Shown here: positions 45,227 to 55,600 of the stretch, one piece after another
Layout: every line of letters begins with the position of its first letter
Numbering within the stretch: the first letter of the stretch is position 1
Source of the DNA: Myxocyprinus asiaticus
Taxonomy: Eukaryota; Chordata; Actinopteri; Cypriniformes; Catostomidae
Direction: 5' to 3'
Length of the DNA: 64,000 nt
Assembly (NCBI RefSeq): GCF_019703515.2
Contig: NC_059393.1
Coordinates: 10,496,001 to 10,560,000, forward strand
Notes under the pieces: model-generated
Databases searched by the model: none
Told to the model about the DNA's origin: nothing
What the model saw: the letters and a program-made list of their open reading frames with translations, nothing else
Program-made: the position numbers and the translations under genes

Positions 45227-46224
45227 CCAGATTTTAATTGATCTAACACAGTTAAAAAAAACGGTTGCACTGTGTTTCTTTTTCAAAGGATAGCTCCAGC
45301 CACACCAAACACCATAGAAGACAGATTCAAGAAAAGGGAAGAAAATATTAAGATGAGAATATTTTTTGCTTTTTTTCTCCTATCTTTCATTTTTAAGTTC
45401 TTCACAGCCTAAATGTTCACATTGTCACAGTGGAAGCTTCACCTTGAGTTTTACATGTCATGCAAATAATGTTGGTAAGGTGACAAGGTTACCTGGCAAT
45501 TCTAATGCCCTTGATCAATAAAATAAATAGTTTATGTTAAGAACTGCCTGAAACAATGGGGAGGTATCTTAAGATGCTTACTGTAGGTACTTAATTGGTA
45601 ATTATCTGTTCTGTAACACTTTTCTCTTGTTAGAATAGTATCCGTGGACATATGCCTTTGAAATGATTGTTAAGCTTTGATAAATTACTACATATATTGC
45701 ACCTTCAGCAAATGTGGTTATTGATACTTTTAAAGATTAAATATTCCTAAACGTTTAAAATCTCCACTTCCCCCCACAGTGTGTCGGTTGCCATCAGAAA
45801 CACAAGAATGATTGCTTGACGGGGGTAACATGATCCTTTTGTAGTAGCAAAGTGATTCAGCATTAGTAACTACTTTTCCAACATACTGTAACACACTTGA
45901 CAGCCTTACCAGGTGGTTTTTGAAGGATCCAACAGGAGAGAGGGAAGGACAAAAGGCTCTTGCTCACTATCAGAGGAGGAGCTCACCTGTCAACACACAG
46001 GTGATAAGACTTCGAGTGAATTCTGTGGTGAGATCTGTATTGACGTTACTCTCAGGAAAAGATAAGGTATGTGAGTGCATTTTACAAATTTTATTTTGTA
46101 TCACTTGTGATGCTTTTTTAAGTGAAATTAGTTTTTGGTGTTGTACAGCTTTTAAGCCAGGTGTGTAAATAATTTATGGTTATTTATCTTAAAGAGGCGT
46201 AGTGTTTTGGCATTTTATAAATTA
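45227..46224. other. intergenic upstream of GT31 gene 3; possible 5' UTR exon
   Basis: A purine-rich, non-repetitive stretch (about 45945-46066) ends in a good donor, AAAAGATAAG|GTATGTGAG. It could be an untranslated first exon for the gene at 49957, which has an acceptor just before its ATG and needs an upstream exon. No start codon in this stretch reads into that gene, so this is positional inference only. The rest is AT-rich and unrecognised. Confidence 0.3.
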
Positions 46225-47460
46225 TACAAGTTAAGTCATTTTTATTTGTATAGCGCCTTTTACAACACACATCGTTTCAAAGCAACTTTACAGAAAATCA
46301 TGCATTAACAGAAAATGAAACCGTAATATCTATAAAGTCTTAGAGTCATCATGTAGTTTGATAAAATACAATTGTGAATCGTGTTTAAAAATAAGTAATT
46401 AAATAATAATTGTATTTAGAACCCCAGTGAGCAAGCCGAAGGCGACTGTGGCAAGGAACACAAAACTCCATAAGATGTTGGTTAACGGAGAAATATAACT
46501 TTGGGAGAAACCAGACTCACTGTGGGGGCCAGTTCCCCTCTGGCTAACAGCATGAATATAATGCCAATATTACTTAATTATGTGCAGTGCAAGTTACGGT
46601 TTAAAATTAGTAAACTAAGTAAGTGTTAAGGGCCAATGTTTAAACAAAGATTTTGTATGAACTGTAAGATTAATGACTAATGTCTTTTAAGTTCATCTTG
46701 GATTAACTGCAGAAGTTCATATAGATGCATTGTCCTTTGTTAGTTGGCTGATGAAGGCTTTTGTTGGTAATTTATTGATAGTCTATATATTCCATTTTAA
46801 GAGTGTAGTCCATCATTAGACTGAGGTGATACAGGCAGAGATCAGGTCGGTGTATCGCAGTTTAACCGGCTGGTAATTTCTGTGAGGTCTATACTAAGTC
46901 CAAGGTTCAGGCTATGGCATATGAAGTATCCCATGTCTTATGGTTGGAGTTGGCATCAGTCCATCCTCTGAAGTCCATCGTAATAGACTGAAGTGATGTT
47001 TGGCTGGCACCGGCTGCATTTAGTCATCATCACTCAGAAACACGTAGCAGTGGAGTCCAACACGAAGCAGGAATGGAGCTGGATCCAGTCGGTTCTGGTG
47101 ACCTCAGGATAGGAGTCCTGAGGTTGAGACAGGGAAACAAATAGAATAATATTAGCATAGATGCCATTCAGTTTATTGCAGAGTTATAGATCATGATCAA
47201 TGTTTCTGGTTTCTGGTTCCGGCAGACCTAACTAAAGCAGCCTAATTGTGAGTTGAAGGATAAATGAGCTGTATGCCTGGCTAAATAGATGAGTCTTTAG
47301 TCTAGACTTAAACTGAGTGAGTGTGTCTGAATCTTGAACAAGGTTTGGGAGACTATTCCATAGTTTAGGAGCCAAAATGATCCACTGAAAAAATAAATAA
47401 TAATAAAACCGAAGTGAAATGTAAAGTTCCAGCAGTGTCCTGCGGTCTGACATAATTGAT
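46225..47460 (-). mobile_element. LINE 3' end, minus strand
   Basis: On the minus strand, 47453-47232 encodes WIILAPKLWNSLPNLVQDSD followed by LTQFKSRLKTHLFSQAY, the characteristic last part of reverse transcriptase proteins of L2/CR1/Rex-type LINEs. The 3' UTR (GGGGAACTGGCCCCCACAGTG, minus) and the tail ending ACTTAACTT at about 46230 follow. The tail matches the copy at 10355-10650. 5'-truncated. Confidence 0.75.
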
Positions 47461-47837
47461 CTAAAACAATATTTTTTGTTTAATTATACATGACCTCAAA
47501 TTTATGCAAACTGGTCTCAGAAAATCACGTTATTTACCTGCATTTTTGCAAAACGATTATCACGTAACCCGTTGTACGTATTGCTGCAGTTTCCTGGTGA
47601 AATGAACACTAAGGGCGCTACAACAACAATGACCTTTGTTCACTTTCACTTTAATCATGAGTAAAAGGCAGATTATCAGTTCATCAACATTTACTTTTCA
47701 CCCTGTTCCTCACACAATTCTATCTTATGACATCAAAACACTTTTTACTATAATACATGACTTGTCATTCAATAAATTTTAACGTTTGCATTACATAACC
47801 AACTATATTTACAAGCTTGTTTAAATGCAATAAAATT

Positions 47838-47907
47838 GCGTGGTATAGCTCAACAGATAGAGCATTGCACTTGCGATTAAAAGAACAAGGATACGAGTCC
47901 TGAAGAG
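47838..47907 (+). repeat. tRNA-like segment (pseudo-tRNA or SINE head)
   Basis: GTGGTATAGCTCAACAGATA resembles a tRNA D-arm, and GGATACGAGTCC occupies the T-arm position. The acceptor stem does not pair well. Probably tRNA-derived repeat, not a working tRNA. Confidence 0.45.
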
Positions 47908-48240
47908 CATGTGAGTCAACACATGAGCCAAATGTGTCATAGAAACATCACAAAATGACAAAACTTCAGCAATTGCTTTTTTCATCTCACATTTGCTTTT
48001 TATGAAACTATCGGTTAGGTTTAAGGTTTAGGGAGGGGTGGTCAGTTTTGTTTATTTAAATCGCAATACAGTGTTAACCTAAAACCTAATCTGTTTGAGA
48101 AAACATTTAACTTGATTTTACCACCACACTGTGGACATTTCCCCTCTGAACTAACGCGGTACGTGAAATAAACCACATTAGATCATTTTTGCAAAAATGT
48201 CACCACCATCGCCTAATTTTCACAATATTAGCAGTATGTG

Positions 48241-48313
48241 GGTTCCATGGGAATTGAAGCCACAACCTTGATGTTGGTAAGTGCCTTGCGCTACCAGCTG
48301 AGCTATTAGAACC
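48241..48313 (-). repeat. 73-nt tRNA-like segment, minus strand
   Basis: On the minus strand the ends GGTTCTA and TGGAACC form a 7-bp acceptor stem (one G-T pair). TAGCTCAGCTGGTAGC occupies the D-arm and GGCTTCAATTCCCA the T-arm. The D and T stems each carry a mismatch, and the anticodon arm is poor. A tRNA-derived repeat or pseudogene is more likely than a functional tRNA. Confidence 0.5.
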
Positions 48314-48356
48314 ATATATTCCAGCATTTTTTTAACCACATTTATAAGATTCTTCA

Positions 48357-49890
48357 GTAACACTTTATAATAATGGTCCATCATTAATAGGTAATTATGC
48401 AGGAATTAATGCAGGACAAGTCTGAGGTCTGCAGCATGTCTGAGATGTTACTTGTCAGTTAGTAATGAATACTCAAGTGTTTGTTCCTACATTTTATTCA
48501 TTAAATCAAACACATAGTTAACAAACACATTCACAGACATTCAAAACATTTTTTATTTTTTTTTCCTGGCATGGAATTATGAATCATTGAAATAATTGAA
48601 CATAATTGCACAGGCTGCAAACCTTTAGCAGGATAATGCTTTTAATGTACAGTGGTGCTCACGGTTACTACATGTTTTAAAAGTCTTATCTCTTAACATA
48701 AAGTAAAATAATAAAATTATGTGTCTAAAGGACAAGTGTGTTGATCTCCACAAGACTTCAACAGAAAACGGAGAGAAAACCGGCGTGCAGCATGAGGGCG
48801 ATTCCACCTGTGTGCTTCCACCCAAGACTCTGTAAATACGTACAGTTTTTATCAAATAAATTTTACATGTTTTCTCATTTGCCTATGTTCGGTCTGAACA
48901 GAACAGAATGTATGTTAAAGTTTACCGCGTGCAGGCGGATCGACGGGAGGATTGAGCAAAATCGCACTCATTCTTCTTTCAGTTTCAGCGCGAGCATTGA
49001 ATATGGCGAACCCTGATTGGATTAGAAGCTTGATGGACGTGACACTCCATTTTTTTTTTTTTTTTTTTTTTCATTGGATCCATTAAGTTACTCAGAAGAA
49101 AAAAGAAAAAAAAAGCACTTCACATAAAATTAAACACTTCTTGTAAGATTAACCTACAGTATCTATGAATAAAAAATCCATTTTAAAAATGTTTTGTAAA
49201 AAAAAAGTTTTTTTTTTGTTTTGTTTTTTTGTATATATTCAAGTGTGTATTCATTAATTAATAATGCGTTACCATGACCCTCTCATTAAAATAATTAGTA
49301 ATTCCTTCATGTTTATGTGGTAACACTTGACTCATTACTTATGGATTACCAGAATTATTTAAAAAAAGACCTTCAGCAATATCAAACATACAGAAGTTAA
49401 TAAACTGTAATGAACAGAAGAAATATCCCAAGGAATACACAGGTTGGGCACATACATCTGTAAGCTGACTATGATACTCTACCAGACACTGTAGCCATGA
49501 TTTAGAGAGCTGTTATGTGCATAAAATAATTCCAGCAAAGTTCACACGTGAGGCGCATGTTTCTCTGAAGGCGCATTTCATGATCATGTTCACAATAAAA
49601 ACATAATCATTCACATTTTAGACACGTTAATGTTTTGATTAGTAATTTATTAGTAGTTATATTAAATTAGCCATAGTTAGTTGACAGTTCTCAATGAGGA
49701 AAATCAAATTCAGTAATTATTGATTACCTAACAGTGAACTATCCCAGTCATCAGTTCGCTATTACCTACTGATTGGTTAATCATGTTTCCATATTAGTTA
49801 ATAGTAGTAACTAAAGTGTTAATGTAGTACTACTCATTAATCCCTGCATAGTTACCAATTAATGACGGACCATTATTATAAAGTGTTACC
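48357..49890. mobile_element. 1.5-kb DNA element with ~50-bp TIRs and 9-bp target duplication (Mutator-like)
   Basis: The left end GTAACACTTTATAATAATGG and right end CCATTATTATAAAGTGTTAC are inverted, and similarity continues through TCATTAAT.GGTAA.TATGCAGG. The identical 9-bp GATTCTTCA flanks both sides (48348-48356, 49891-49899). A 9-bp duplication points to Mutator-like elements. The interior has no transposase; it includes a CpG-bearing stretch at 48885-49040 and a T-run at 49051-49071. The right end lies about 50 bp before the acceptor of GT31 gene 3. Confidence 0.8.
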
Positions 49891-49956
49891 GATTCTTCAT
49901 ATGATGCAAACTACTTTCAACAACCTCTTTTTCTCTTTTCAGCCTCATTCAGACAG

Positions 49957-50919
49957 ATGGTCTATAAGAGTTGGCTATTGGTAGGTCTCCTGATTCTTGG
50001 CAATGTTTTCCTGCTGTGCTTTATGATTGTTACCCTTGAGAGAAGGAAATGGTGGAAGCTGGAGAAAAGATCAGAAACCTATCATGTTGCTTACCCCCAA
50101 AGATACAGATTTATCATTGACCAGCCACAGAAGTGTCAACAGCAAAATCCCTTTATGGTGGTTATTGTCCCTGTGGCCCCTGAGAACTTTGAGGCACGCA
50201 GTGCTATCAGGAGAACATGGGGGAGTAAGGATCTGCTCTGGGACAAAATGGTGCTAGTTCTTTTTCTGCTGGGCTCACATAGTGAATCTGGTCAAGATAC
50301 ATTGCAGGACCAACTCCAGAGTGAAAGCCAGCAGTACCAAGACCTGCTACAGAGTAACTTCCAGGATTCCTATAGGAACTTAACCATCAAAACCATGGTG
50401 ATGATGGAATGGCTGAGCAGGAATTGTCCACAGGCATCCTACGCTGTTAAGGTGGATGCAGATGTGCTACTCAACATAAGAAACCTATTATATATGCTTG
50501 TGAATCTGAAAGCACTACAAAGCAACTACATCACTGGCCTAGTACTGTTCAGCAACAGTGTCATGAGAGATCCATCTAGTAAGTTTTATCTCCCCTACGA
50601 TGTGTACCCCAAAAACAGATTTCCTCCATATCCAGTGGGCATGTGTTACATCTTTTCAATGGACCTTCCAATGAAGATTCTAAAAGTCTCCAGGCAAATT
50701 AAACCCATATTTATAGAGGATGCATATCTTGGCATGTGTTTAAAGCATTTGGGAATTAAACCTAGAAAACCACCAAATATGCAACAATTTGTGGTCCAAC
50801 AACCGCAACAATACAATCGCTGTTTCTACTCTAGTCGGATAGCAATACTTACAGACTGCCCGACTCAGCTGATTACTTATTGGACAGATATTCACTCCTC
50901 CAACACACCCTGCTTGTGA
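49957..50919 (+). CDS. GT31 beta-1,3-galactosyltransferase-like protein, gene 3
   Basis: This intact frame of 320 residues follows an acceptor (TCTTTTCAG at 49942), so a 5' exon must exist upstream. The ATG at 49957 lies 14 bases into the exon. A single transmembrane segment (about 5-27, WLLVGLLILGNVFLLCFMIV) makes it a type II membrane protein, presumably Golgi. Catalytic-domain motifs are RSAIRRTWG (81-89), DAD as the DxD metal site (167-169) and EDAYLG (from 254). The sequon NLT precedes IKTMVMMEWL. It shares the block ESQQ(Y/H)(Q/R)DLLQSNF and the C-terminal layout with gene 1 but lacks the long Thr-rich stem. It is clearly diverged from gene 1, so it is probably functional and older than the gene 1/gene 2 split. 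Donor and acceptor sugars cannot be deduced. A longer N-terminus from an upstream exon (phase 1) is possible. Confidence 0.88.
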   Translation: MVYKSWLLVGLLILGNVFLLCFMIVTLERRKWWKLEKRSETYHVAYPQRYRFIIDQPQKCQQQNPFMVVIVPVAPENFEARSAIRRTWGSKDLLWDKMVLVLFLLGSHSESGQDTLQDQLQSESQQYQDLLQSNFQDSYRNLTIKTMVMMEWLSRNCPQASYAVKVDADVLLNIRNLLYMLVNLKALQSNYITGLVLFSNSVMRDPSSKFYLPYDVYPKNRFPPYPVGMCYIFSMDLPMKILKVSRQIKPIFIEDAYLGMCLKHLGIKPRKPPNMQQFVVQQPQQYNRCFYSSRIAILTDCPTQLITYWTDIHSSNTPCL

Positions 50920-51372
50920 GATGTGGAAAGAAGAGAATATATCTTTAGTTTCAGGTTAATTTATTTTACAAAACCAAACCAACCTGTTTGCTTTTACAAT
51001 GTGTGCGTGTGTGCGCTTGTGAGTATGCTTTGATTTATTTGCATTCTGAACACAAAGGATGCATTGTCCAATAAGGAACAATGGAAAAATAGCACAAATT
51101 TGAAATGTAAAGCAACACTGTTTTTACAACACTCCTTTACACCCTTTAAATTTATTAACACACTACATTTGTGACTTCTTGTAAGTTTATGATGTGATGA
51201 TTTAATGTAAATGAACACTGACTCACTCAGTAAATAAATACATAGAAATACACACTGAAAAATATGTATAATGTACAAAATGTAAATTTGTGAAATGTGA
51301 TTTTTCTATCTCCTCCAAAAAACAAATGTTTCTGTTCAGGAGCTGTGGAACCTCTCATGTTCATACTGTAAA
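50920..51372. other. 3' flank of GT31 gene 3
   Basis: AT-rich non-coding sequence, with a GTGTGCGTGTGTGCG stretch near 51001. AAATAAATACAT near 51232 contains AATAAA, a candidate polyadenylation signal. Confidence 0.4.
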
Positions 51373-52260
51373 TTAAAGGAATATTCTGGGTTCAATAGAA
51401 GTTAAGCCAAATTGACAGCATTTGAGGTATGGTATTGATTACCACAAAAAATACTCATCCCCCATTTATTTAAAAATGGCGGTTACAGTACGGCACTTAC
51501 AGTAGAAGTGAATGGGGCCAGTCAATAAACATTAAAATACACATTGTTTCAAAAGTATACCCTGCTAAAAAATCCACCATGGCTGGTCACCAGCTTAAGT
51601 TGTGTTTTGTGTGCTGGTCCCCCAGCATGGCATGCTGGGGTTATGGTGACCCTACCAGGCTTTTTAATTAGATAAGCCAGCTTCACCTGAAAGACCATGC
51701 TGGTCAACTAACTTCACCAGCTGGGTTTTGCTGGTGAAAAGCATGGCTATGCTGGTGCACCAGCTAGACCAGCACCAAACAAGACTAACCAGCATTACTA
51801 TCTTAAACCAGCATGGGAATTGCATGCTGGTTAAGCTGGATTTTTTTGCAGGGTAGACAAATGTAAACATAATACATGTTCACATGGTTTTAGTGTGTTA
51901 AATTGGCTTACTAACCCTAACCAGTGTCAAAGATATATCCAATATTACAATTTTGTTTCCATGATGACGCAACGCCGTAGACCCTATAAGCCATTTTATC
52001 ACACTAAATTCATGTAGAATAGAGATTTTATCTACATTAGCACATGTAATGTTTAAATCTTGTGGCTATACTTTTGAAACAGAGTGTATTTTAAAGTTTA
52101 TGGACTGACCCCATTCACTTCCATTGTAAGTGCCTAACTGTAACCCAGATTTTTAAATAAACGAGGGACAAGTTGAAAGCATTTTTTGTGATAATCAATT
52201 TTATGCCTCAAATGCTGTTGATTAAGCTTAACTTAAATCAAACTTGGAATATTCCTTTAA
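51373..52260. mobile_element. TTAA MITE family 2, with a nested insertion
   Basis: The ends TTAAAGGAATATTCTGGGTT and TTGGAATATTCCTTTAA lie at TTAA. The body shows the family landmarks in order: AATTGACAGCATTTGA, TACAGT.CGGCACTTACAGT, GACCCCATTCACTTCCATTG and TTTTTTGTGATAATCAATTT. A second element occupies 51560-51853. Related copies are at 56590-57130, and fragments at 10645 and 21519. Confidence 0.8.
51560..51853. mobile_element. 294-bp nested MITE, TA target duplication
   Basis: Ends CCCTGCTAAAAAATCCACC and GGATTTTTTTGCAGGG are inverted and flanked by TA on both sides, as for Tc1/mariner-type elements. The interior is a set of CCAGCATG/CATGCTGG palindromes. The uninterrupted copy at 56780-56800 (AAAAGTGTAGCCAAA) shows the empty site, confirming insertion into AAAAGTA|GACAAA. 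Confidence 0.85.
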
Positions 52261-52900
52261 ATACCTTGACAGCCTTTAAGGAGCTTTTTGTTCCTGACAT
52301 GTACCTTAAAAATTACTTTAGATGGTGTAACCTAAAGTTCAGTCTTATTAAAGAATAGTTTTAACTTGAATAAATGCAGAACTAATATATATATTAAGCA
52401 GTACTATAAATACAGAATCTTGCACTTCCAGACATGTGGAATGACCAAAGCGGTAAATGGTACAGGAAATTTTGCATCCTGTAAAACATATGCAGGCTAT
52501 GCAAAGCACGCACCACTCCCATACTTAGTAGACATGCCAGACAGCCAGCATAGAGGCAGGAAAAATAATTTGACTGTATGTCCTATCAGCTTCTGAGCTC
52601 CCTGGTTACCACTAGTCTGCAGCAGAGCTCTGCCAAACCAAGTGTTTACATGTAGGCTACGTTGAGTATAAGCAATAAGTTGCTATGAATTTACATTAAG
52701 TCTTGGTCTTTTAAAATTCAGATTCAGATTAAGGGACCTACTTTATGCTTTAAGTCATTAGCACAATGTCAGTGGGCATGGCCATGAAGTTTTGGTCTTT
52801 TCGTACAAGCATGCACTAACCATACGTTTCCACTGGTGCGTGGTGAGCGAAAGTGAGCGAGCGTTCCCTTTCAATTCAGTCATGAATGCTGCATCATAGA
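52261..52900. other. intergenic, nothing recognised
   Basis: Non-coding; the frame at 52366-52596 has no motif. Confidence 0.35.
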
Positions 52901-55190
52901 CACTATGGGGTTATCCCTGCAGGCATAGACAATCTCTGAAACTCTTTAAAATCTCACCACTTTTAATTGGCAGATAGCACTTTGTGCTCTACCTCCCTCG
53001 CGCATGTAGCGGGCATATATAACAGCGGTGCACGGCACTATCTCTTCAGAATTTTCTCCTTCTGGTTGCCGATAATCTCTCTCTCGTACTCCACACAGAC
53101 ATTTTTTTTTCTTCTACTAGAATCGCCGTCAAGACTTCACCTCTCACAACGGATGGATCAGAGTTTTCTTCTAACCCCTGTGGTGCACCGGCCATAGTGG
53201 ATACTAACCTTCACCGTTGAACAGCAGTTTTGGAATTTTTCCTCCTGTGGACAGCAGGCAAATGAGACATCTTTACCGCTTTCACTGCATCACAGTGCTA
53301 GGATTATTCTACGGCCCGTGGTCCTCAATGGAAAGTATCCTTTTGATTATTCAATTATTTGATTGTATTGGATTGTTTTCTGTAGGCGTGTAACATAAGC
53401 GCTACAGCCTGATTGTGTTTGTGTGTATCTGTATACTGTGCACAATCTAAAAGAGCCATTTGTTTAACGACATCTTTATAAAGATGGGGTTTTGCAAATG
53501 TTTCTACAAGCACTTAAAAACAAGAATATTTCCCCCTGTCTAACAGGCACGAGCACTGTTTGACATACAGCAACACTCGTTGAGACTGATTGTGTTCACT
53601 GTGAATGCATGAATCTCAAGACACTTGCTCTCGGCTCGTTTTTCATCTGAAAGCCAAAGCCATCCCCCTCCCGCTATACTCCTTCTGCGGCTTCCGAGGA
53701 TCCACACGAGGGAGGCACATGAGGATGGGGAATAGTGCATGTCGACTTGAGGATTTATCGCTGGCTCATGCATTTCTCCTCTCCTGTACATCAGATGTCT
53801 TTGCCCGTTCAACACAAGCACTGTGGTTGCCTGGGTGGAGCCCACGCGGACACAGCGCTTGCTGAGTTTGATTGCGTTTTTGGGGGGTGCATAAAAACTC
53901 GAAACGCTTTGCACTCAGCTCGCTTTAGTTCTGAAAACCGAAGCCATTACCCTCTCCTCCCGCAATACTCCTTCTGTGGCTTCTGAGGGACCGCACAAGG
54001 GAGGCGCGTGAGGACGGGTGCTATGCCACTAACATTATCCTTTCCTGGCCGCAGTGCTCGTTGAGATTGATCGTGTTAATGTGAGCGAGTAATGCTCAGA
54101 TGCTTTGCTCTCGACTTGCTTCTAAGGAAGCTGACGCTGTCCCCCTCTCCTCCCTATATCTAGCAAGGATGGGATACAGAGCTTGGAGATTTCGATGGTG
54201 ATTTTCGCTAGCTTGAGCCTGCATGTCTCCTCTTCTCCATCTCCAGCGGCCTTGCCTGTTCTGTGGCGATTGACGGCTCACTCCAACACGCTGCAATCGT
54301 TCACGGTGGTTTATGTCAGGGATACTTTGTCACTGGGCTACATTTGTGGGACATGTACGTGCTCAGGTGAGACGTTTACCGAAATTTCCGAAAATGGACT
54401 GAATACCGAAAATGGGCTGAAGCACCGATACTTGAAGATTTCCTGCTTAAACTTTAAAAAAAGAAATAAAAAGTGTTCACCATGTTGGTGCACCTCTGAG
54501 TTTTGCTGCCAGTTTTTCCAGAGCTGCACGAACTGCTTATTATGGCTTGACATTCTCCCTATTCAGTGAGAGTTCAAGTCTCTGGTACTGTCACCTTGCT
54601 GTGCTTATTAAACATGCTTCTCGTTTCCCCTGCCGTTGTAAGCCGGGAACAGTGTATGTAATTTCCTCCGTAACACAGGACGGTTTCGCCTTGTTTTTAC
54701 TCTGGTTGGCAACATGCCAGGAACAAAGAGATTTTAGGTGCGTCCACGTCACCTAATACCCATCTCACTTTCTTCATAGCTGCAAGCCGGGTATTCTACA
54801 GCCACTATGTTCTAGTCACCAAAAAGTACGGAGGATTACGTCCCATTTCGGATCTGAGATGCTTGAAGTGAGCAAAATGCTTGTTTCTGTTCAAAATGAT
54901 TACTCAGAAACAAATTCTATCTTACATTCGTCAAAAGACACTTACTTTCACATACACATAGCCCCTTATCACAGGCCATTCTTGAGATTCACCTTCGAGG
55001 GGACTGCTTACCAGTTCAAAGTCCTGCCTTTCTGCTTATCCCTGGCTCCTCGCACATTCACGAAATGTGTCGATGCATTGCTCCATCCACTGAGATTGAT
55101 GGAAGAATGCGTTCATTCCATTCACCAGTGTTTGAACATTTTCAAGCTAGGAAAAACGTTTTCATTAAAGCTTTTTCAATGAGCCCTGGG
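52901..55190 (+). mobile_element. DIRS-like (tyrosine-recombinase-type) retrotransposon remnant
   Basis: The start holds a TATA-containing segment (GGGCATATATAACAGCGGTG, about 53008), then CTCTTCAGAATTTTCTCCTT, resembling the 5' region of fish DIRS/Ngaro elements. From 54790 a reverse transcriptase remnant follows: GGLRPISDLRCLK, then DTYFHIHIAPYHRPFLRFTF and YQFKVLPFCLSLAPRTF. These are the DIRS versions of the RT palm and finger motifs. Frameshifts and stops interrupt it, and the catalytic box, RNase H, methylase and recombinase parts are absent. A repeated block lies at 53572-54170. Confidence 0.65.
53572..54170 (+). repeat. three imperfect direct repeats inside the DIRS-like remnant
   Basis: A block beginning CTCGTTGAGACTGATTGTGTT (53577) recurs as TTGCTGAGTTTGATTGCG (about 53860) and CTCGTTGAGATTGATCGTGTT (about 54057). 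Each is followed by a TTGC(T/A)CTC.GCTCG phrase and CC(C/T)CTC(T)CC. The first two also share ACTCCTTCTG(C/T)GGCTTC and GGGAGGC(A/G)C(A/G)TGAGGA. Spacing is about 285 and 197 bp. Confidence 0.65.
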
Positions 55191-55495
55191 CCTCATGACC
55201 TCTGCAGCAGCAAAAATTGCACTTAAAATCAGCGCTCACACGAATGTTGGATAAAAAGTTGCGCACGGTGGTAGTGCTAATTTTACAATTCCCTTATCAG
55301 AAATAACATAACAATGTATCCAAAGAGAATCACCCATTTCATATGTGTGTGACTTCATAGGGGACACGTTTTGAGTTTTCATCACATCTGTACTGTGTGA
55401 CTGTAACAGGAGCCAGCTGGTATGTAATAGCTGTGCAGTATGTGCAAACCTCACTCCCCTAGCCTCAAGAGGCGCACTAGCGACTGACGCTAGAG
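55191..55495. other. intergenic, nothing recognised
   Basis: Short non-coding stretch between the DIRS-like remnant and a tRNA-like repeat. Confidence 0.35.
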
Positions 55496-55600
55496 GCTGT
55501 AGCCTTTAGCCTCCTCGTTAGTGCGCCCGCCTCCCATGCTGAAGATGCCAATTCGAATCCCGTTTGGAGCAGGTCGAGCAGGACCAGTTACATGACTATA
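55496..55600 (+). mobile_element. tRNA-Gly-like SINE head
   Basis: CGTTAGTGCGCCCGCCTCCCATGC resembles the D-arm to anticodon-arm part of tRNA-Gly (CCC at the anticodon position). It is followed by the T-loop-like AATTCGAATCCCG and the repeat phrase GGAGCAGGTCGAGCAGGACC. The acceptor stem is lost, so this is a SINE or tRNA-derived repeat. Confidence 0.55.

Larger units (their letters stand above)
47500..48347. repeat. repeat block with two tRNA-like segments
   Basis: The block between the LINE and the Mutator-like element contains a tRNA-like segment at each end of its second half, in opposite orientation (47838-47905 plus, 48241-48313 minus). It also has a GGTTTAGGGAGGGGTGGTC phrase common in fish repeats. 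No coding capacity. Confidence 0.45.

Noticed and set aside
48241..48313. Functional tRNA gene
   Set aside because: The acceptor stem pairs, but the D and T stems have mismatches and the anticodon arm is weak; context is repetitive.
53540..53986. Overlapping frames of 124, 86 and 83 codons on both strands
   Set aside because: They fall in the repeated GC-richer block of the DIRS-like remnant, with no consistent protein similarity.
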